Assembly: GCF_014066305.1 (NCBI RefSeq)
Contig: NW_023501064.1
Coordinates: forward strand, 248,001-312,000
From: Letharia columbiana
Lineage: Eukaryota > Ascomycota > Lecanoromycetes > Lecanorales > Parmeliaceae
DNA: 64,000 bases
Direction: 5' to 3'
The translations under genes were made by a program, and so were the position numbers. Every line of letters starts with the position of its first letter. The stretch's first letter is position 1. Of this stretch, positions 33,649 to 44,982 are shown one piece after another. The notes under the pieces were generated by a model, which did no database searches, was not told the origin of the DNA, and saw nothing but the letters and a program-made list of their open reading frames with translations.

Positions 33649-34485
33649 CTGGAAAGCCCGGGAGGTCTGGAAGGAAATTTAGCTTATTTGAATAAACAGT
33701 ATGGGAGACAGCTATGTTGCAAGTCTGCAAGCTGTTTCTGCTCTGAAAGGTGAGGAGAGATTGCTCTTTGTCTTGAAACCACCAGCCACAGGTCCACAGG
33801 TCCACTCCAATAACGAAAATTTTCCAGCCTGTTGTTTGAATGGCAGAGATATTAGTAGATACTATCGAATTACCTAGGATTTAGTCAAAGACATCGCGAG
33901 GTTGGTAAATTTTGACAGAGTTAACGTTGATCGTCTTTCACCATCTCTCAACTGTTGTGAAGAAGGGGCTTGATGATGAACCTCTCAATCTATCTCATCT
34001 CTTCGTCTCTTGACGGTATATGAGAGATGTTTGAAGCCGAATTTGCACTCATGTCCGATTGCAGTCATTGGTATCTTGCGGCTTGACTAACGTTTGAACC
34101 ATGAGGCTGGGAAAATACACTCAACTCACTTTCTCACTTGTAGTATTTCCTCTCGGGTTGTTCTTCTTCTTCTTTTCCGTCAACTTGATGAGAATAGACT
34201 TTTCATGGTGGGGACATTTTGTAATTGATAGCCAAGCCCAAGAGAGAAGCCCTAATCAGATAGCTACATGTAGTTATAAAGCGGGTCTGGTTTTAACCCC
34301 GCAATCTACAGGGTTGACCTTGGGTTGTCTCGAAGCTCTTTCTTGGAGTCACTGCACATTCGTGAGCTGAGGCTGTGGCAGAGAAAGGAAGCCAAGGCAG
34401 TCTTATCAGCCAGGCTTCCCAGACTCTTACACCTCTTCTGACAAGATAACCACGCTATAATATGACCTTATAGTTTGCCAACATC
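33649..34485. other. Divergent upstream region
   Basis: About 0.8 kb between the partial minus-strand gene and the 1086-residue protein. The missing first exon of the former should lie here. A T-rich run (34160-34185) is present. No firm call is possible. Confidence 0.3.
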
Positions 34486-37400
34486 ATGCTTTCATCACGC
34501 AAGGCTCTTGAGCCTCGAAGCGTGCAAGTTTCGACAACAAGAATCATCCTATTGAGCCAAGTAAGGACCGGATCATCCTCCTCCTTCTTCTCCTCCTTTC
34601 ATCGCCAATTCTCATGGGGCTCGGAGCACAAAAACATCACGAGCCGTTCAGGCAAGGTATGCAAAGGATTCAGCACTCAAGATTTTGCCGGGAAAGACGT
34701 GACTCATAAGCAACTCTACCGGAGCACTTTCTGGGGTAATCGCCATCTTCGCCGATACCTTCCGAGGTATGCCTCCATACAAGAATGGCGATTCTCGAGC
34801 TCTTGGGGAAAGAAGCCCGAGACACTCTCTAGCTCAAAGAACAAGGCCGAGGCAAGTGAAGAAGAAGGAGATTGGTATACCAGGTGGGAAAAGCAAAAAT
34901 CGAGACAATACGAAGACTTTATAAGGAAAGTAGAGCACGATCCATATACAGCCTTATTTGGCAAGAGTTGGCTGAACTTCAGTGGCGAAACTTCTGAGCC
35001 CAAAGTAGCCCGGAACCCGTCTCCTAGTACTCTCAAGGAAGGCTCCGTATCAAAGAATGAAAAGACCCCAGAGGAATGGCCTTCGAAATCAAGGTCCAGT
35101 AGCACGAAGATCTCTGAGAATAAGGACATTTGTGGAAGACAGTCAACGAGCGAGACGATGCCTAGTCAGGAACATCATCAGGAATACGACATTGACCCAA
35201 TCACAAATCGGAAAGTTTTGAAGACGTCTGCCTCTCAAGTGTCATCGGTTGGGCATATAAAGCCTCAAGTCAAGGATGTAGAAAAAGCCTCCGAAATGTT
35301 TTTCAAACGCTGGAATTTTGTCTCCCCAACCCTTTTGGACCGTCCCTTTATCATGGTAGAACACGCGCAATCTTTATCAAATTCGTACCCGCCAAGCAAA
35401 GACACTCCTCCTCTTAAGCCACATAATGGGAATGGATGGCTTGCGCAGGAAGGCTTCGGCAATTTTCAAGAGCCTAAAGTTGATGCTCAACCAATATTAA
35501 AAAGTCATGGTGTCAAATCGAACATCACGGCTACGAAGATCGAGAGTGCTCTAGACCGGCATTTGAGGAGCAAAGGCACCAATGAAAAGGAAAACAACGA
35601 CCGCCCACAATTGCAATACAAGCCCAAGGAGAACAAGACCGATGATGTTGACCTGCTTCGACCAAGTGATGTGAGAGCTTCGGCAGGACTCCGCGGTAAC
35701 TCACTCAAAGAGACTGACGTCGATAAGCAAGCACGACGGCAGAAATTGGAGAAGAACTATGAGAGCCGTTCTCTAGACAACGGGAGTCTGTTAGCCGGAG
35801 AAGCTGAAAGCAACAAGCTTGTGCAAAAGAGAGAGGCTCGTCCTGCAGAGAAGAGCACAGCAACAGAGCTCCGTTTTGCCTCCTGGTTGAAAGGAACACT
35901 GCAGGATGCAGAGCTCAGCGACCAAGAAGTTTCGAAAGGCACGTCTGCCGTAGGGGTAAACGAACTCTCAGATGTGAGGGCCTCTGATCCTGTTTATGTC
36001 GACCAGGCACCAAATTCGAAGCCAGTGTCCAGGGATGAGCCTGTCTCTGAATCATCGAATGCGGTAGCTTCTGAGGCGCAAGCTGAGGCCAGAGACAAAG
36101 CCAGCAAGCTGAAGGCTCAGATTGTGCCCTTTAAAGCCAAGCTGGATGCCATGAAAGCAGACTACGACTCTCTGCGACAGCAGTGGCTTCAAGAAACCCG
36201 AAGGGTGAAAGAGAAAGCTGCGAAGAAAGAGGAGGAGGTGGTGAAGGCTCAGAAAGTCGCGAAGAAGGCCCGAGAGATCCACGAAGAAGAAATAAAGACT
36301 CAAAAGGTAGCTATGGAGGCAATGGAGATGCGTAGTGGCCATGGAAGTACCAATACGGCCAAGACCGCTTTCGCTAAGGGCATGGGAAACGATGATGGCG
36401 AAAAGCCAGCTCCTCGTCGGCTACAAAGCTTCCTTCAAGGCGAGGGCGATATGGCAAGCAATGTTCATGAATTTGCAGGTAGAGATCGATGGTACAAGCG
36501 AAAAGCACCACATGCCATGGATGCAAAGGACGTTGAAATGGACGCTAAGCTTCAGAAACTCGCAACGGACAGAGCTTTGATTCGTGAAGTCAGGGGTATC
36601 TACGAAGATACTTACGGGACCATTGACACGAAACATCGCCAGCCTCACGTCCTTTCAAGTCCTCTGCCAGAACCATCTGGTCAATCCATCGCTTCATCTG
36701 GGAATGCCGCTCTACATGCTCAGCTTGCTTCGAGTGCCGCAAGCATAATAAAACCCGCACGAGGCCTAGACAAACTTCAAATTTCAGATGCGTTGAAGAT
36801 TATTCAGAAGTTATTTGGTCAGCTGCGTGAGGCTCAGTCTAATATCCATGAATACCGCTGTCAAACAAAGCAAGCTTTGGGTCCCAGCGACCAAAACACC
36901 AGTGTGTTCGAAACGCCCAGTGCGTTCGAGGAGAGCGTCACACAAATTGTGAGGACTTCAGGACAACTAGCCCGAGTCGGAGCTGGCGGCACCATCGGTC
37001 AGGGCTCCGTTGAAGCAATCGCCGCGGCCGACTCGAAGGAACCCACGATCAACCGTCCGCTTTCGATGACAGCAACAAAGTCTACCAACCTTGAAATTCG
37101 GGAAGCTAAAAAGCTGAACACTTATTGCATCCTCGCCTACGACTCAGCTACTCAAAAGGTCAAATCTGCCGAGGCTACCATGCTCGCACCGTTTTCAAAG
37201 GAGCAATCGCTACTACCCCTGGACGCGCTTAATCGTGTGAGTAATCCCGGCAAGTTTCTTCCTCATGTCATGTCTCTTAGAGACAAAGGATATGAGCCTG
37301 TCTCCGGTACCAGCAACATCCTTGTGTTCAAGAAAGAGGTTGCTCCACAAGAGTTAGCAGAGATCAAGAAGGCGGATCAGCAGAAAGTTAAAGAAGCCGA

Positions 37401-37746
37401 GAAGCAGGCTGTGGAGAAGATTGAGAGGGAAGAGGAGCAAGCCCGTAAGACAGCAGTGGACGGTATCAAAAACAAGGAGCAGCCCTTCGAGGAAGCCCAG
37501 AGGCAGCAGTCTACTTCATCAGCATCACCAAGCCACACGTCGAGTGACAAAGTGCGTAGGCAGGAGACAGTGTTCTCAGGATCTCGGCCGGGGAGATGGG
37601 TAGACCACAGCGTCAAGCCGAAGAAGAGCAAGCGAGCCGCAGTCCGACGTCGTAAGACTATGAACCGTATGTTCATGGCCGGTGCCTTTACTGCAGCATG
37701 CTGCTACTGCGTGGGTGTGGCATCTGAGATGATGCATAGCTGGTGA
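34486..37746 (+). CDS. Large Ser/Thr-rich coiled-coil protein, probably mitochondrial, one C-terminal TM
   Basis: Single exon, 1086 residues. The N-terminus is Arg/Ser-rich with few acidic residues (MLSSRKALEPRSVQVSTTRI), compatible with a mitochondrial presequence. Residues 110-520 are charged and low complexity. About 530-610 is a coiled coil (KLKAQIVPFKAKLDAMKADY, RRVKEKAAKKEEEVVKAQKV). Near 870-960 is a compact conserved-looking domain: NTYCILAYDSATQKVKSAEA, FLPHVMSLRDKGYEPVSGTS, NILVFKK. A second Glu/Lys coiled coil follows and the protein ends with a basic stretch (KKSKRAAVRRRKTMNRM) and one membrane segment (FMAGAFTAACCYCVGVAS). Aspergillus homologs, as I recall, carry only the label serine-threonine rich protein. 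A tail-anchored or inner-membrane topology is an inference; no molecular function is known. Confidence 0.85.
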   Translation: MLSSRKALEPRSVQVSTTRIILLSQVRTGSSSSFFSSFHRQFSWGSEHKNITSRSGKVCKGFSTQDFAGKDVTHKQLYRSTFWGNRHLRRYLPRYASIQEWRFSSSWGKKPETLSSSKNKAEASEEEGDWYTRWEKQKSRQYEDFIRKVEHDPYTALFGKSWLNFSGETSEPKVARNPSPSTLKEGSVSKNEKTPEEWPSKSRSSSTKISENKDICGRQSTSETMPSQEHHQEYDIDPITNRKVLKTSASQVSSVGHIKPQVKDVEKASEMFFKRWNFVSPTLLDRPFIMVEHAQSLSNSYPPSKDTPPLKPHNGNGWLAQEGFGNFQEPKVDAQPILKSHGVKSNITATKIESALDRHLRSKGTNEKENNDRPQLQYKPKENKTDDVDLLRPSDVRASAGLRGNSLKETDVDKQARRQKLEKNYESRSLDNGSLLAGEAESNKLVQKREARPAEKSTATELRFASWLKGTLQDAELSDQEVSKGTSAVGVNELSDVRASDPVYVDQAPNSKPVSRDEPVSESSNAVASEAQAEARDKASKLKAQIVPFKAKLDAMKADYDSLRQQWLQETRRVKEKAAKKEEEVVKAQKVAKKAREIHEEEIKTQKVAMEAMEMRSGHGSTNTAKTAFAKGMGNDDGEKPAPRRLQSFLQGEGDMASNVHEFAGRDRWYKRKAPHAMDAKDVEMDAKLQKLATDRALIREVRGIYEDTYGTIDTKHRQPHVLSSPLPEPSGQSIASSGNAALHAQLASSAASIIKPARGLDKLQISDALKIIQKLFGQLREAQSNIHEYRCQTKQALGPSDQNTSVFETPSAFEESVTQIVRTSGQLARVGAGGTIGQGSVEAIAAADSKEPTINRPLSMTATKSTNLEIREAKKLNTYCILAYDSATQKVKSAEATMLAPFSKEQSLLPLDALNRVSNPGKFLPHVMSLRDKGYEPVSGTSNILVFKKEVAPQELAEIKKADQQKVKEAEKQAVEKIEREEEQARKTAVDGIKNKEQPFEEAQRQQSTSSASPSHTSSDKVRRQETVFSGSRPGRWVDHSVKPKKSKRAAVRRRKTMNRMFMAGAFTAACCYCVGVASEMMHSW

Positions 37747-39573
37747 TGAGAATTGGGAGGAGGTCATGGAGCACAGAGAGAATGGAGTCAGGACGGCGCT
37801 CTGTGAATATTGATGGATAAACAGGCACGTTTGGATCACGTCGTCACTAGGGTATGAGCAGAGATCGCGGAGCAAATGCTTTTTTTCTCACGTGCAGTGC
37901 AGCAATTTCGAATGACAACAACGTACTCTCGGCTCATCATTTCGTAGCATCAATGAAGGTCACTTGCATCGAATAACGCATCAGGCCTGCTCTCTTGACT
38001 TATACAAAGCCAAAAGAAAAGGAGCGCCTGTCATTTCTTTCCTTCAAGCAGTAATACAGTCACTAAGGAGCATCTATGCTATGCTTGACTAAAAAACAAC
38101 GGGCCTTTTTTTTTTGTTACAGAATTGTAGCTTAGTGTCCCCGCGAAGTGGCAAGAATAGTTTGTTGCAAGCACGAGAGTGAGTATCAAAGACTGTCTGA
38201 TTGTCTTTCCTCGTTGCAGGAATATGCTTGTCCACTTGGCATTCTGGTTTCGAGAACCGAGGCTTGCCAACAAATGTTTCTCGTATCAAAGAGACGACCT
38301 GTGCACCTTAATTTGATGAATGGAATTAGGAGTGGTGATCGTAGTCATCATTTCACCTTTGTTCTAGCAGGGTAGTCCCGCTGTTGGTGTTGGGTCCTTC
38401 CGGGCTTCAGTAGAATTCGCAGCCGACATGAACTGCAAGAACACGGAAAAGAAAGGGTGGGCGCGCGTTTCTTTTTGTAGATGTGGAGCAGGAAACAGGA
38501 AGGGCAATTTGGTCGGACCACGGTTCGAACTAGACTTCCAATTGTTTCAACCTCGGAAGATTTCCAGCCTCATGAATCCTACCAACTCTAGGGACGGGTT
38601 CAGGTCGATGCTGCCTCGTCCCTCGCAGATTCCTTCGAGGCTTGGATGAGTCCAGTCAGCAATGGAAAAGCCGCTGTCCCCAACCCGTCGGCTATTCATT
38701 CTTCAGCAGTCAGTAGTATGCGCACAGCCTGCAAAAGCAATGCAGCTGCAGCGCAGTGTTCCGAACGGTTGATAGGTGATGTACGGGGTACATCTCCAAG
38801 CTTTGGGGACCCGAAGCACTTTTGATTGGGGATTACTGCCGGATGAGCGTGGGTGCTTGCTCCTTTTTCCAGCAGACGCACAGGAGGACATGGACGCAGA
38901 CTCACCCTTTCCTACAGTCAGCAAACCTTTGACCGTTGGATGCAGCAACGTATTGTGGCCTCGTGTTAGCTGCTACGCCCCAGATTAAAGTGAAATGAGC
39001 TCTTCTCTCTCTGTCTCTCCCTCGGACGGACTCTTTCACCAAATTTCGGCACGGTCCCACCCCAGTTTTCTTATTACTCTTGCAACGGTCTCATGGAGCC
39101 ATTATTCAGTGCATCGTTCGCAGCATCCTCATGATAACTTACCTAGATAATTGGCATTTGCGGGTAGAGCTTCAACCCCAGATGCTTATTGCGACGCACA
39201 CGTGTGTTTTCTTGCGCCATTCTCGGGCAGTGAACCAATGAGGCAGGGCTACGCCGTTCGAAGTGCATAAAAGTAAGGGTACTTTAAGCCTTGTACCTGC
39301 CGCTAGTCTCTTCGTCCCAGCGGTCCACTTAAATCTCTTCAGGACACCCGCCAAAGTGAGCGGATTATTACGTTAGGTACCTTGTCACTCATCAGTCAAG
39401 GCGTTGAATACCGCTACGACTATAAGGTACTTTACATGTACCCATCGAACAAGTACAAGTAACCAAGTAACCAAGTCACCGTCAAAGGGAGATCGACGAC
39501 ACCTTCACCGTAGACGTGTGTACTTTAGCTTGTCATCGCTGTCCGCAATATTGTTGTTGTTGGAACACCTACT

Positions 39574-39591
39574 CCGTAAAGTACTTTACGG
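39574..39591. repeat. 18-bp perfect palindrome
   Basis: CCGTAAAGTACTTTACGG reads identically on both strands. It lies in a cluster of related GGTACTTTAC, GGTACCTT and CTTACCTTACC strings. Confidence 0.9.
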
Positions 39592-39897
39592 TATTCTGAG
39601 GGAATAGGCGCAGAAGGGATTAGTTAGTTCCATAGATAGAATTTTACCAAAGGACTTACTCTAGAGGACCCTTACAAGTTACAACGATCTAAGCCACAGG
39701 AATTTTAGACTATTCCCTAAACAGCCCTAGCTTACTTTACTTTACCTTCCATTTGGGCCATGTTGCAGTTTTGATTTCATTCCCTCTTGGCAAAAGTAAT
39801 TAGCGGGAACTTCCCCCTAGACTACCTTACCTTACCTTACCCTTCCATTCAATCTCCCAACTCCAAAGACGCAACGACAATCAATTTCATCGCCTTC

Positions 39898-39930
39898 CTC
39901 CCTCCTCCTCCTCCTCCTCCTACTACTACT
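39898..39930 (+). repeat. (CTC)n microsatellite
   Basis: CCTCCCTCCTCC...CTACTACTACT: about ten triplets, slightly interrupted. Confidence 0.85.
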
Positions 39931-40856
39931 GACCGACAGCAGACGTGCAAGCGACTCCGAGCACAGACAATTCCATCTCCTGGTCGTGGAGGAACGCCGA
40001 CGAATAGAGGAGCCAAAGACATCCGTCCCATTGCCAGAATTCAAATCTCCATTACCCTTTCCGCCCGACGCTTCTGACAGTCCTCCACGCTCTTTAAATG
40101 CTGCATCTTCATACATTCGTTTGACCTTTTCCATCCGTCGCGACAATCCTGAGATCGAGGGTTGTGATAGGATACCGGTGGAAGTTGGGTACGTGGTGGC
40201 AGACGACCGTCAAATCTTTTACATCGCAATCAACTCAACTCTCTTCAACACGGCCTCACGACTCTCCAATAACAACGATCCTCTCCAAAATCACCTAGGA
40301 TTCGGCGTGTTCTGGAACGTGGTGGGGATAACGTTGGAATAAAGAGAGGGAACGCTTTGTTGGAAATCCGAACATGTGGCTATAGATAGGATTGGTCAAC
40401 AAAGAACGAGGTGAAGGTCGCGGGCATTTCTGACTGCTGCCGACGCCCCTTGGTCTGTGGAATACTTCGTTCGCAAAGATACTCCAGTCTTTCTCAAGAA
40501 TCCAAAGAAGGGGTCAACATCGAAGGCCTGCGAAGGGACACAGGCATCAAGCTCCTCCTTTCTTCTTCTGGGCCCTTGTGCCCTTTACACTCTTTTAGAA
40601 GTAAGTTTACCACTGTCCGTACCGGCCAGACTGGAGTGCTTGCACCACGACTCTACTGGCACCAAGCTTCGTTCACTGACACTCATATCGCAGCCACGAT
40701 CTTTTCAACCTTGACTTGTCAAGTTCACTCGTTTATCTTCTTCCTGACAGTAAGTGCTAGTCTTACGCCGATGAATACAACATCTGATGAGGCTGAAGGC
40801 GTCAACATCATCTACATCACCAATCTATTCTATTAATAAAGATCTATTCCTCCATC

Positions 40857-43800
40857 ATGTTTCGAAGATCTTCAGTAATATTTGCGGCATCTCTGGCATT
40901 GCTATCTACACTTGACTCCGCTACATGTTTCGCTGCCGCTGCACCTGCGCAGCCACGGGAAGACTTGGAAAGGCCTCGATTTTTGAAGAAGGAGATCAAG
41001 CGGTTCGTTTTTACCAATACGACAACGTGGAGAGATGATACTCCTCGCGAAGCTTCAACTTCTGACCTCGAAGCCTTGCTCGATGCCCTTACTTCGTCGT
41101 CCTCTCAAGACCTTACGGCAGATGCAACGCCTACTTCAGCCACTCCAACCATTACGACTACACCCGGTGTCACATCATCTGACAATGGACAATTATCTTC
41201 AGATATACCGCTGTCTTTGGCTGGAGACCATGAGAATGATCGCGAGGCACTCTTGGCTGTTCACCCATCTACAACAGATTCGCCTGTCTCATCGGTACCG
41301 TTACCGTCATCGAGTCCAAACGACGGCGAGGGAGCAACAACACAAAGCAGCGTCGTTCCAGGAGGCGACTCTCATGGATCCACTACGTCGAGCCAGTCCC
41401 CGCCCTCATCGAGCGCAAGTAATTCGGATCAACTCACTGGGGATGAGGGTTTGCCGCAAGCAACCCATTCATCCATAGTCCAGCAGCCTGGGACTAGCGT
41501 GACCTCCTCCCAGCTGGGTTCCACCGCACAGCCCGAGACCAGTGCATCTCCCTCCAGTGCTGCTTTGCCGAGTTCGCATGAAAACCCACAAGCTGCGAGT
41601 ACTTTAGGCTCGCAGATGCCACCCAGCACTGGGCAGCAGACGAACACTCAAGGAATCGATGCGCCTCAATCGAGCTTATCATCTGAAGGCGCCGGAACCC
41701 CACTTGCAACTACCTCAATTGCGGGTTCACCGTCAACTGTACTTGCTGCTACGGCTACTGGAAGCCCTGAAAGCCCTCCTGTGACTACTGCAGGAGCGGG
41801 TTCTTCAGCGGTTCTTCCTCCTGCTGGGACGACGATCAAGTCTAATGTAAACGACCAAACTGAGACTACGACTACCGATGGAATCCCTCCCGCGGCTACT
41901 TCAGCAGGGGGTTCGTTGGCAGCTGTGCCTGGAGAGACCATCAAGACCTCCAAGGACAATGGCGATCACTCGCCTCCTGGTGGGGAAGCCACCTCCGGAA
42001 CCTCCGCGCCAAATACCAGTGAAGCAGGTGCAGTAACTACAAATGCCGCCCAGCCAGCGTCTTCACCCTTCGCTCCGCAGTCTGTGGCTGTTCCGGTTAC
42101 AGGAACATATGGTTCAGGGGATACTCAGCCTACACCAACCCCCGGATCGGGAGCAGGACCAACCTCGCAGAATGGTGCAATCTTAGGTACTTCGGCGTCG
42201 CTGGCGCTCCAACCCAATCCAATTCATGCCATTTCTCAGGTTGGGGGATCACCGCCTCAAACGACGCTAGCTGATGGTGCAGTTGTGCCAGGCACAGCGC
42301 AGATCACTGGAGCAGCGAAGGACACTGCGACACCTCTGGAAACTCTACCAGCTTCCGTTTCCTCTCCGGGCGGAGACCAAAATTCAAGCCCAAACCTGAA
42401 TGCAGGAGCGACGGAAGCAGCTTCTGTTGTAAATCCAGAGTTGACAGCAGCTGCATCAAAGTTGAATGCCGTTCCAGCTTCAATTGAAAATCCATTGGCA
42501 ACTGTTTCGGGAAATCCTCCGTTGGTATTCAACCCAGCCCTGACAGCAGCAGCGTCTGTCCTGGGCGCACTTCCAGCTTCTATACAGAACCCAGAACACC
42601 AGGTCTCGCTCGCGGGCTCACCAGAATCAGCTTCGCTGGTGATTCCAGAAGGCTCAAATACGGCTGGAGGGGTCCCCCCAAATACAGCAGGTGCGACAGG
42701 TTCCCCAATTGGAACAGCATCACCAGTTGGGGCAACAGCCTCTCCAGTGGGCGGAACAGCCTCTCCAGTGGGCGGAACAGCATTATCAATTGGCGGAACA
42801 GCCTCTCCAGTGGGCGGAACAGCCTCTCCAGTGGGCGGAACAGGCTCTCCAGTGGGCGGAACAGCATCACCAATTGGCGGAACAGCATCACCAATTGGCG
42901 GAACAGCATCACCAGTTGGAGCAACAGGCTCTCCAGTGGGCGGAACAGCCTCTCCAGTGGGCGGAACAGCCTCTCCAGTAGGCGGAACAGCCTCATCCAG
43001 TGGGCGGAACAGCCTCTCCAGTGGGCGGAACAGCCTCTCCAGTGGGCGGAACAGCATCACCAGTTGGAGCAACAGCCTCTCCAGTGGGCGGAACAGCCTC
43101 ACCAGTGGGCGGAACAGCCTCTCCAGTGGGCGGAACAGCCTCTCCAGTGGGCGGAACAGCCTCTCCAGTGGGCGGAACAGCCTCTCCAGTGGGCGGAACA
43201 GCATCACCAGTGGGCGGAACAGCATCACCAGTTGGAGCAACAGCCTCTCCAGTGGGCGGAACAGCATCACCAGTTGGCGGAACAGGAACAGCCTCTCCAG
43301 TGGGCGGAACAGCATCACCAATTGGCGGAACAGCATCACCAGTTGGCGGAACGGTATCACCAATTGGAGCAACAGGCTCTCCAGTGGGCGGAACAGCATC
43401 ACCAATTGGAGCAACAGGCTCTTTAGCTGGCGAAACTGGGTCACCAGTCGGTGTCACAGGATCACCAGTAGCAATAAGTTCGCCCGCGGGCGGAACAGGA
43501 TCACCAATTGCCACAGGGTCACCAGTGGGCGAAACAGGATCGCCGTTTGGAACAGGATCACCACACGCGTCTGGAGAACCTCTAGGCCAAAGTTCTGGAG
43601 GATTGGCACTACCATCAGGGGTTATGCATCAAAATCCTCAGAACACAGCACCAGGGCCGATGACTGCTTCGTATGGAGGAGTAATCCCTGGAACTCCAAC
43701 CCCTACGCCTCAATCAGCAACGCCGGAGTCTGGGATTGCCGGATACTCAACGCAATCCAATGGAAACGTTGTGCCTATTTCGGCGGCAGCTGGCACAGGT

Positions 43801-44982
43801 TCTACAGTGTCCAATGGTCAAATTGTGCCAGTCGCTACAGGTAATGAAGCTTCTGCACAGTCACCTGGGCCCAATGAGACTGGTCCAGTTGCTGCGAGTA
43901 ACGCAGTAGAAAGCGCAGCTGCAGCTGCCGCTGGTGCTACTCAGAACGCTGCTCCTCCAGGATCGACTGCGATGCCCGTCATTCCTCCACATCAAGAGTT
44001 TTCCGGTAAAGGACCCTATACCCAGTCACCAGTTGGTTATGATACCTCGACTACACAATCTGTTCCCACGAACATCATTCACGGACCATCCTCGATGCCG
44101 TCTGCGACTCAAGGCCAATCTTTCGGACCTTCCAGCCTTCCTTCCAACGTCCCTCTAATTCTGTACCAAAATGGTGGCCCTGGCTCGCAACCTCCTAACA
44201 CAAGATTAATCAATATTGCCTTCCGATTTCCGCTCAACTACCTATTCGTGTACAATCACCCTATATCGTCGGAGCAGATGTTCCATTACGTCCCCTTGGG
44301 CATTTGCTATGGTCTCGAAATCGACATTACGCAGATAACCATGCAAAGTCTGCGAGCTTGGGACACATACGAGGACGTTGGTTATTTCACTACCCTAGCT
44401 ATAGCCTTTGTCCCTGATGGTCTCGTGGACAATCTTGCACTTCTGGTCTCCACATCGGCCTCCAGGTTCTACCACAACCCTGACAATAGCACGGCATTCC
44501 TCCTCTCCATGATCGATAGCGCAATACCCATCATCGGCAGCAATGCAACCGACGGTGCATCCGCACCCTTCGGCAATATACCAACGGAGACCAGCTCCGC
44601 AAAGAACGCTGGTGCTCCCATTGGTGGTGACATTGGCAACTCAGAACACGTCAGAGCATCCTCCGTGGGCATCGGCGTCGGTGTCGCTTGCGGTGCAGCA
44701 GCTTACGGTGCAGCCATGTTCTTCGTCGCCAGGCGATACAAGAAGAGGAGACAATCACACACGCGGTCACCAAGCATGTTCAGCTCGCCAGTGCTTTCGC
44801 ACGCTGGGCCCGACGCAGGCGCCGGTGCGGCGCTGATGAGTGGAGCCATGGGGGAGAGGAGCGCGAGTCCCTATTACGATAATGACGGCAGAGCTGGAAG
44901 CAGAGGGAGTGGCAGGAGTGGGAGCAGCAGGCATCAGATCAGTGCGCCAGTCATGGCGGAGAACAGTCTGGGCTGGAACTGA
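40857..44982 (+). CDS. MSB2: MSB2-type signalling mucin, reading frame broken by one base in the repeat array
   Basis: Plasma-membrane mucin that senses surface or osmotic cues upstream of Cdc42 and the Fus3/Kss1-type MAPK cascade. Signal peptide MFRRSSVIFAASLALLSTLD; then about 600 residues of Ser/Thr/Pro/Gly-rich, heavily O-glycosylatable sequence; a 7-residue repeat array (SPVGGTA); then a folded extracellular region (FRFPLNYLFVYNHPISSEQM, LEIDITQITMQSLRAWDTYE, GYFTTLAIAFVPDGLVDNLA) typical of the Msb2 region before the membrane; one TM (VGIGVGVACGAAAYGAAMFF); and a basic cytoplasmic tail (ARRYKKRRQSHTRSPSMF). The frame opened at 40857 runs to a stop at 43844; the C-terminal half is in the +1 frame (open 43000-44982). 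The switch is one extra A at 42995 within a repeat unit. Read literally, the protein loses its TM and tail. Sequencing error, strain polymorphism or splicing within the array are alternatives. Confidence 0.85.
42700..43420 (+). repeat. 21-bp tandem coding minisatellite (about 34 units)
   Basis: Unit GGCGGAACAGCCTCTCCAGTG, encoding G-G-T-A-S-P-V. About 15 units lie before the extra base at 42995 and about 19 after. Variants are GCATCACCAGTT, GCATCACCAATT and GGAGCAACA forms; one unit near 43282 has an in-frame 6-bp (GGAACA) gain. The unit has no stop in any forward frame, so the array stays open when shifted. Confidence 0.95.

Larger units (their letters stand above)
37747..40856. other. Long intergenic region
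   Basis: About 3.1 kb without a supportable gene. The interval 39360-39850 is rich in KpnI-like palindromic and TACCTTAC-type strings, including a perfect 18-bp palindrome at 39574-39591. A stretch at 39900-40342 stays open on the plus strand and reads protein-like in parts (PKTSVPLPEFKSPLPFPPDA), but it has no ATG and I could not build a splice model. 40560-40740 is pyrimidine-rich, probably the MSB2 leader. Confidence 0.4.

Noticed and set aside
34101..34370. 89-codon ORF starting MRLGKYTQLTFSLVVF
   Set aside because: Hydrophobic start followed by a Phe run from a CTT tract; no continuation or family, and it lies in the upstream region of a large gene.
39986..40342. 118-codon plus ORF, partly protein-like
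   Set aside because: It starts at GTG with no ATG upstream in frame and I could not find a splice model; left as an open question in the intergenic note.
42700..43420. CRISPR-like regular repeat
   Set aside because: Units are contiguous with no spacers, encode SPVGGTA in frame, and lie in a eukaryotic mucin gene.
42257..43514. Long minus-strand and third-frame ORFs over the MSB2 repeats
   Set aside because: The 21-bp unit has no stops in these frames, so the ORFs are by-products of the repeat.
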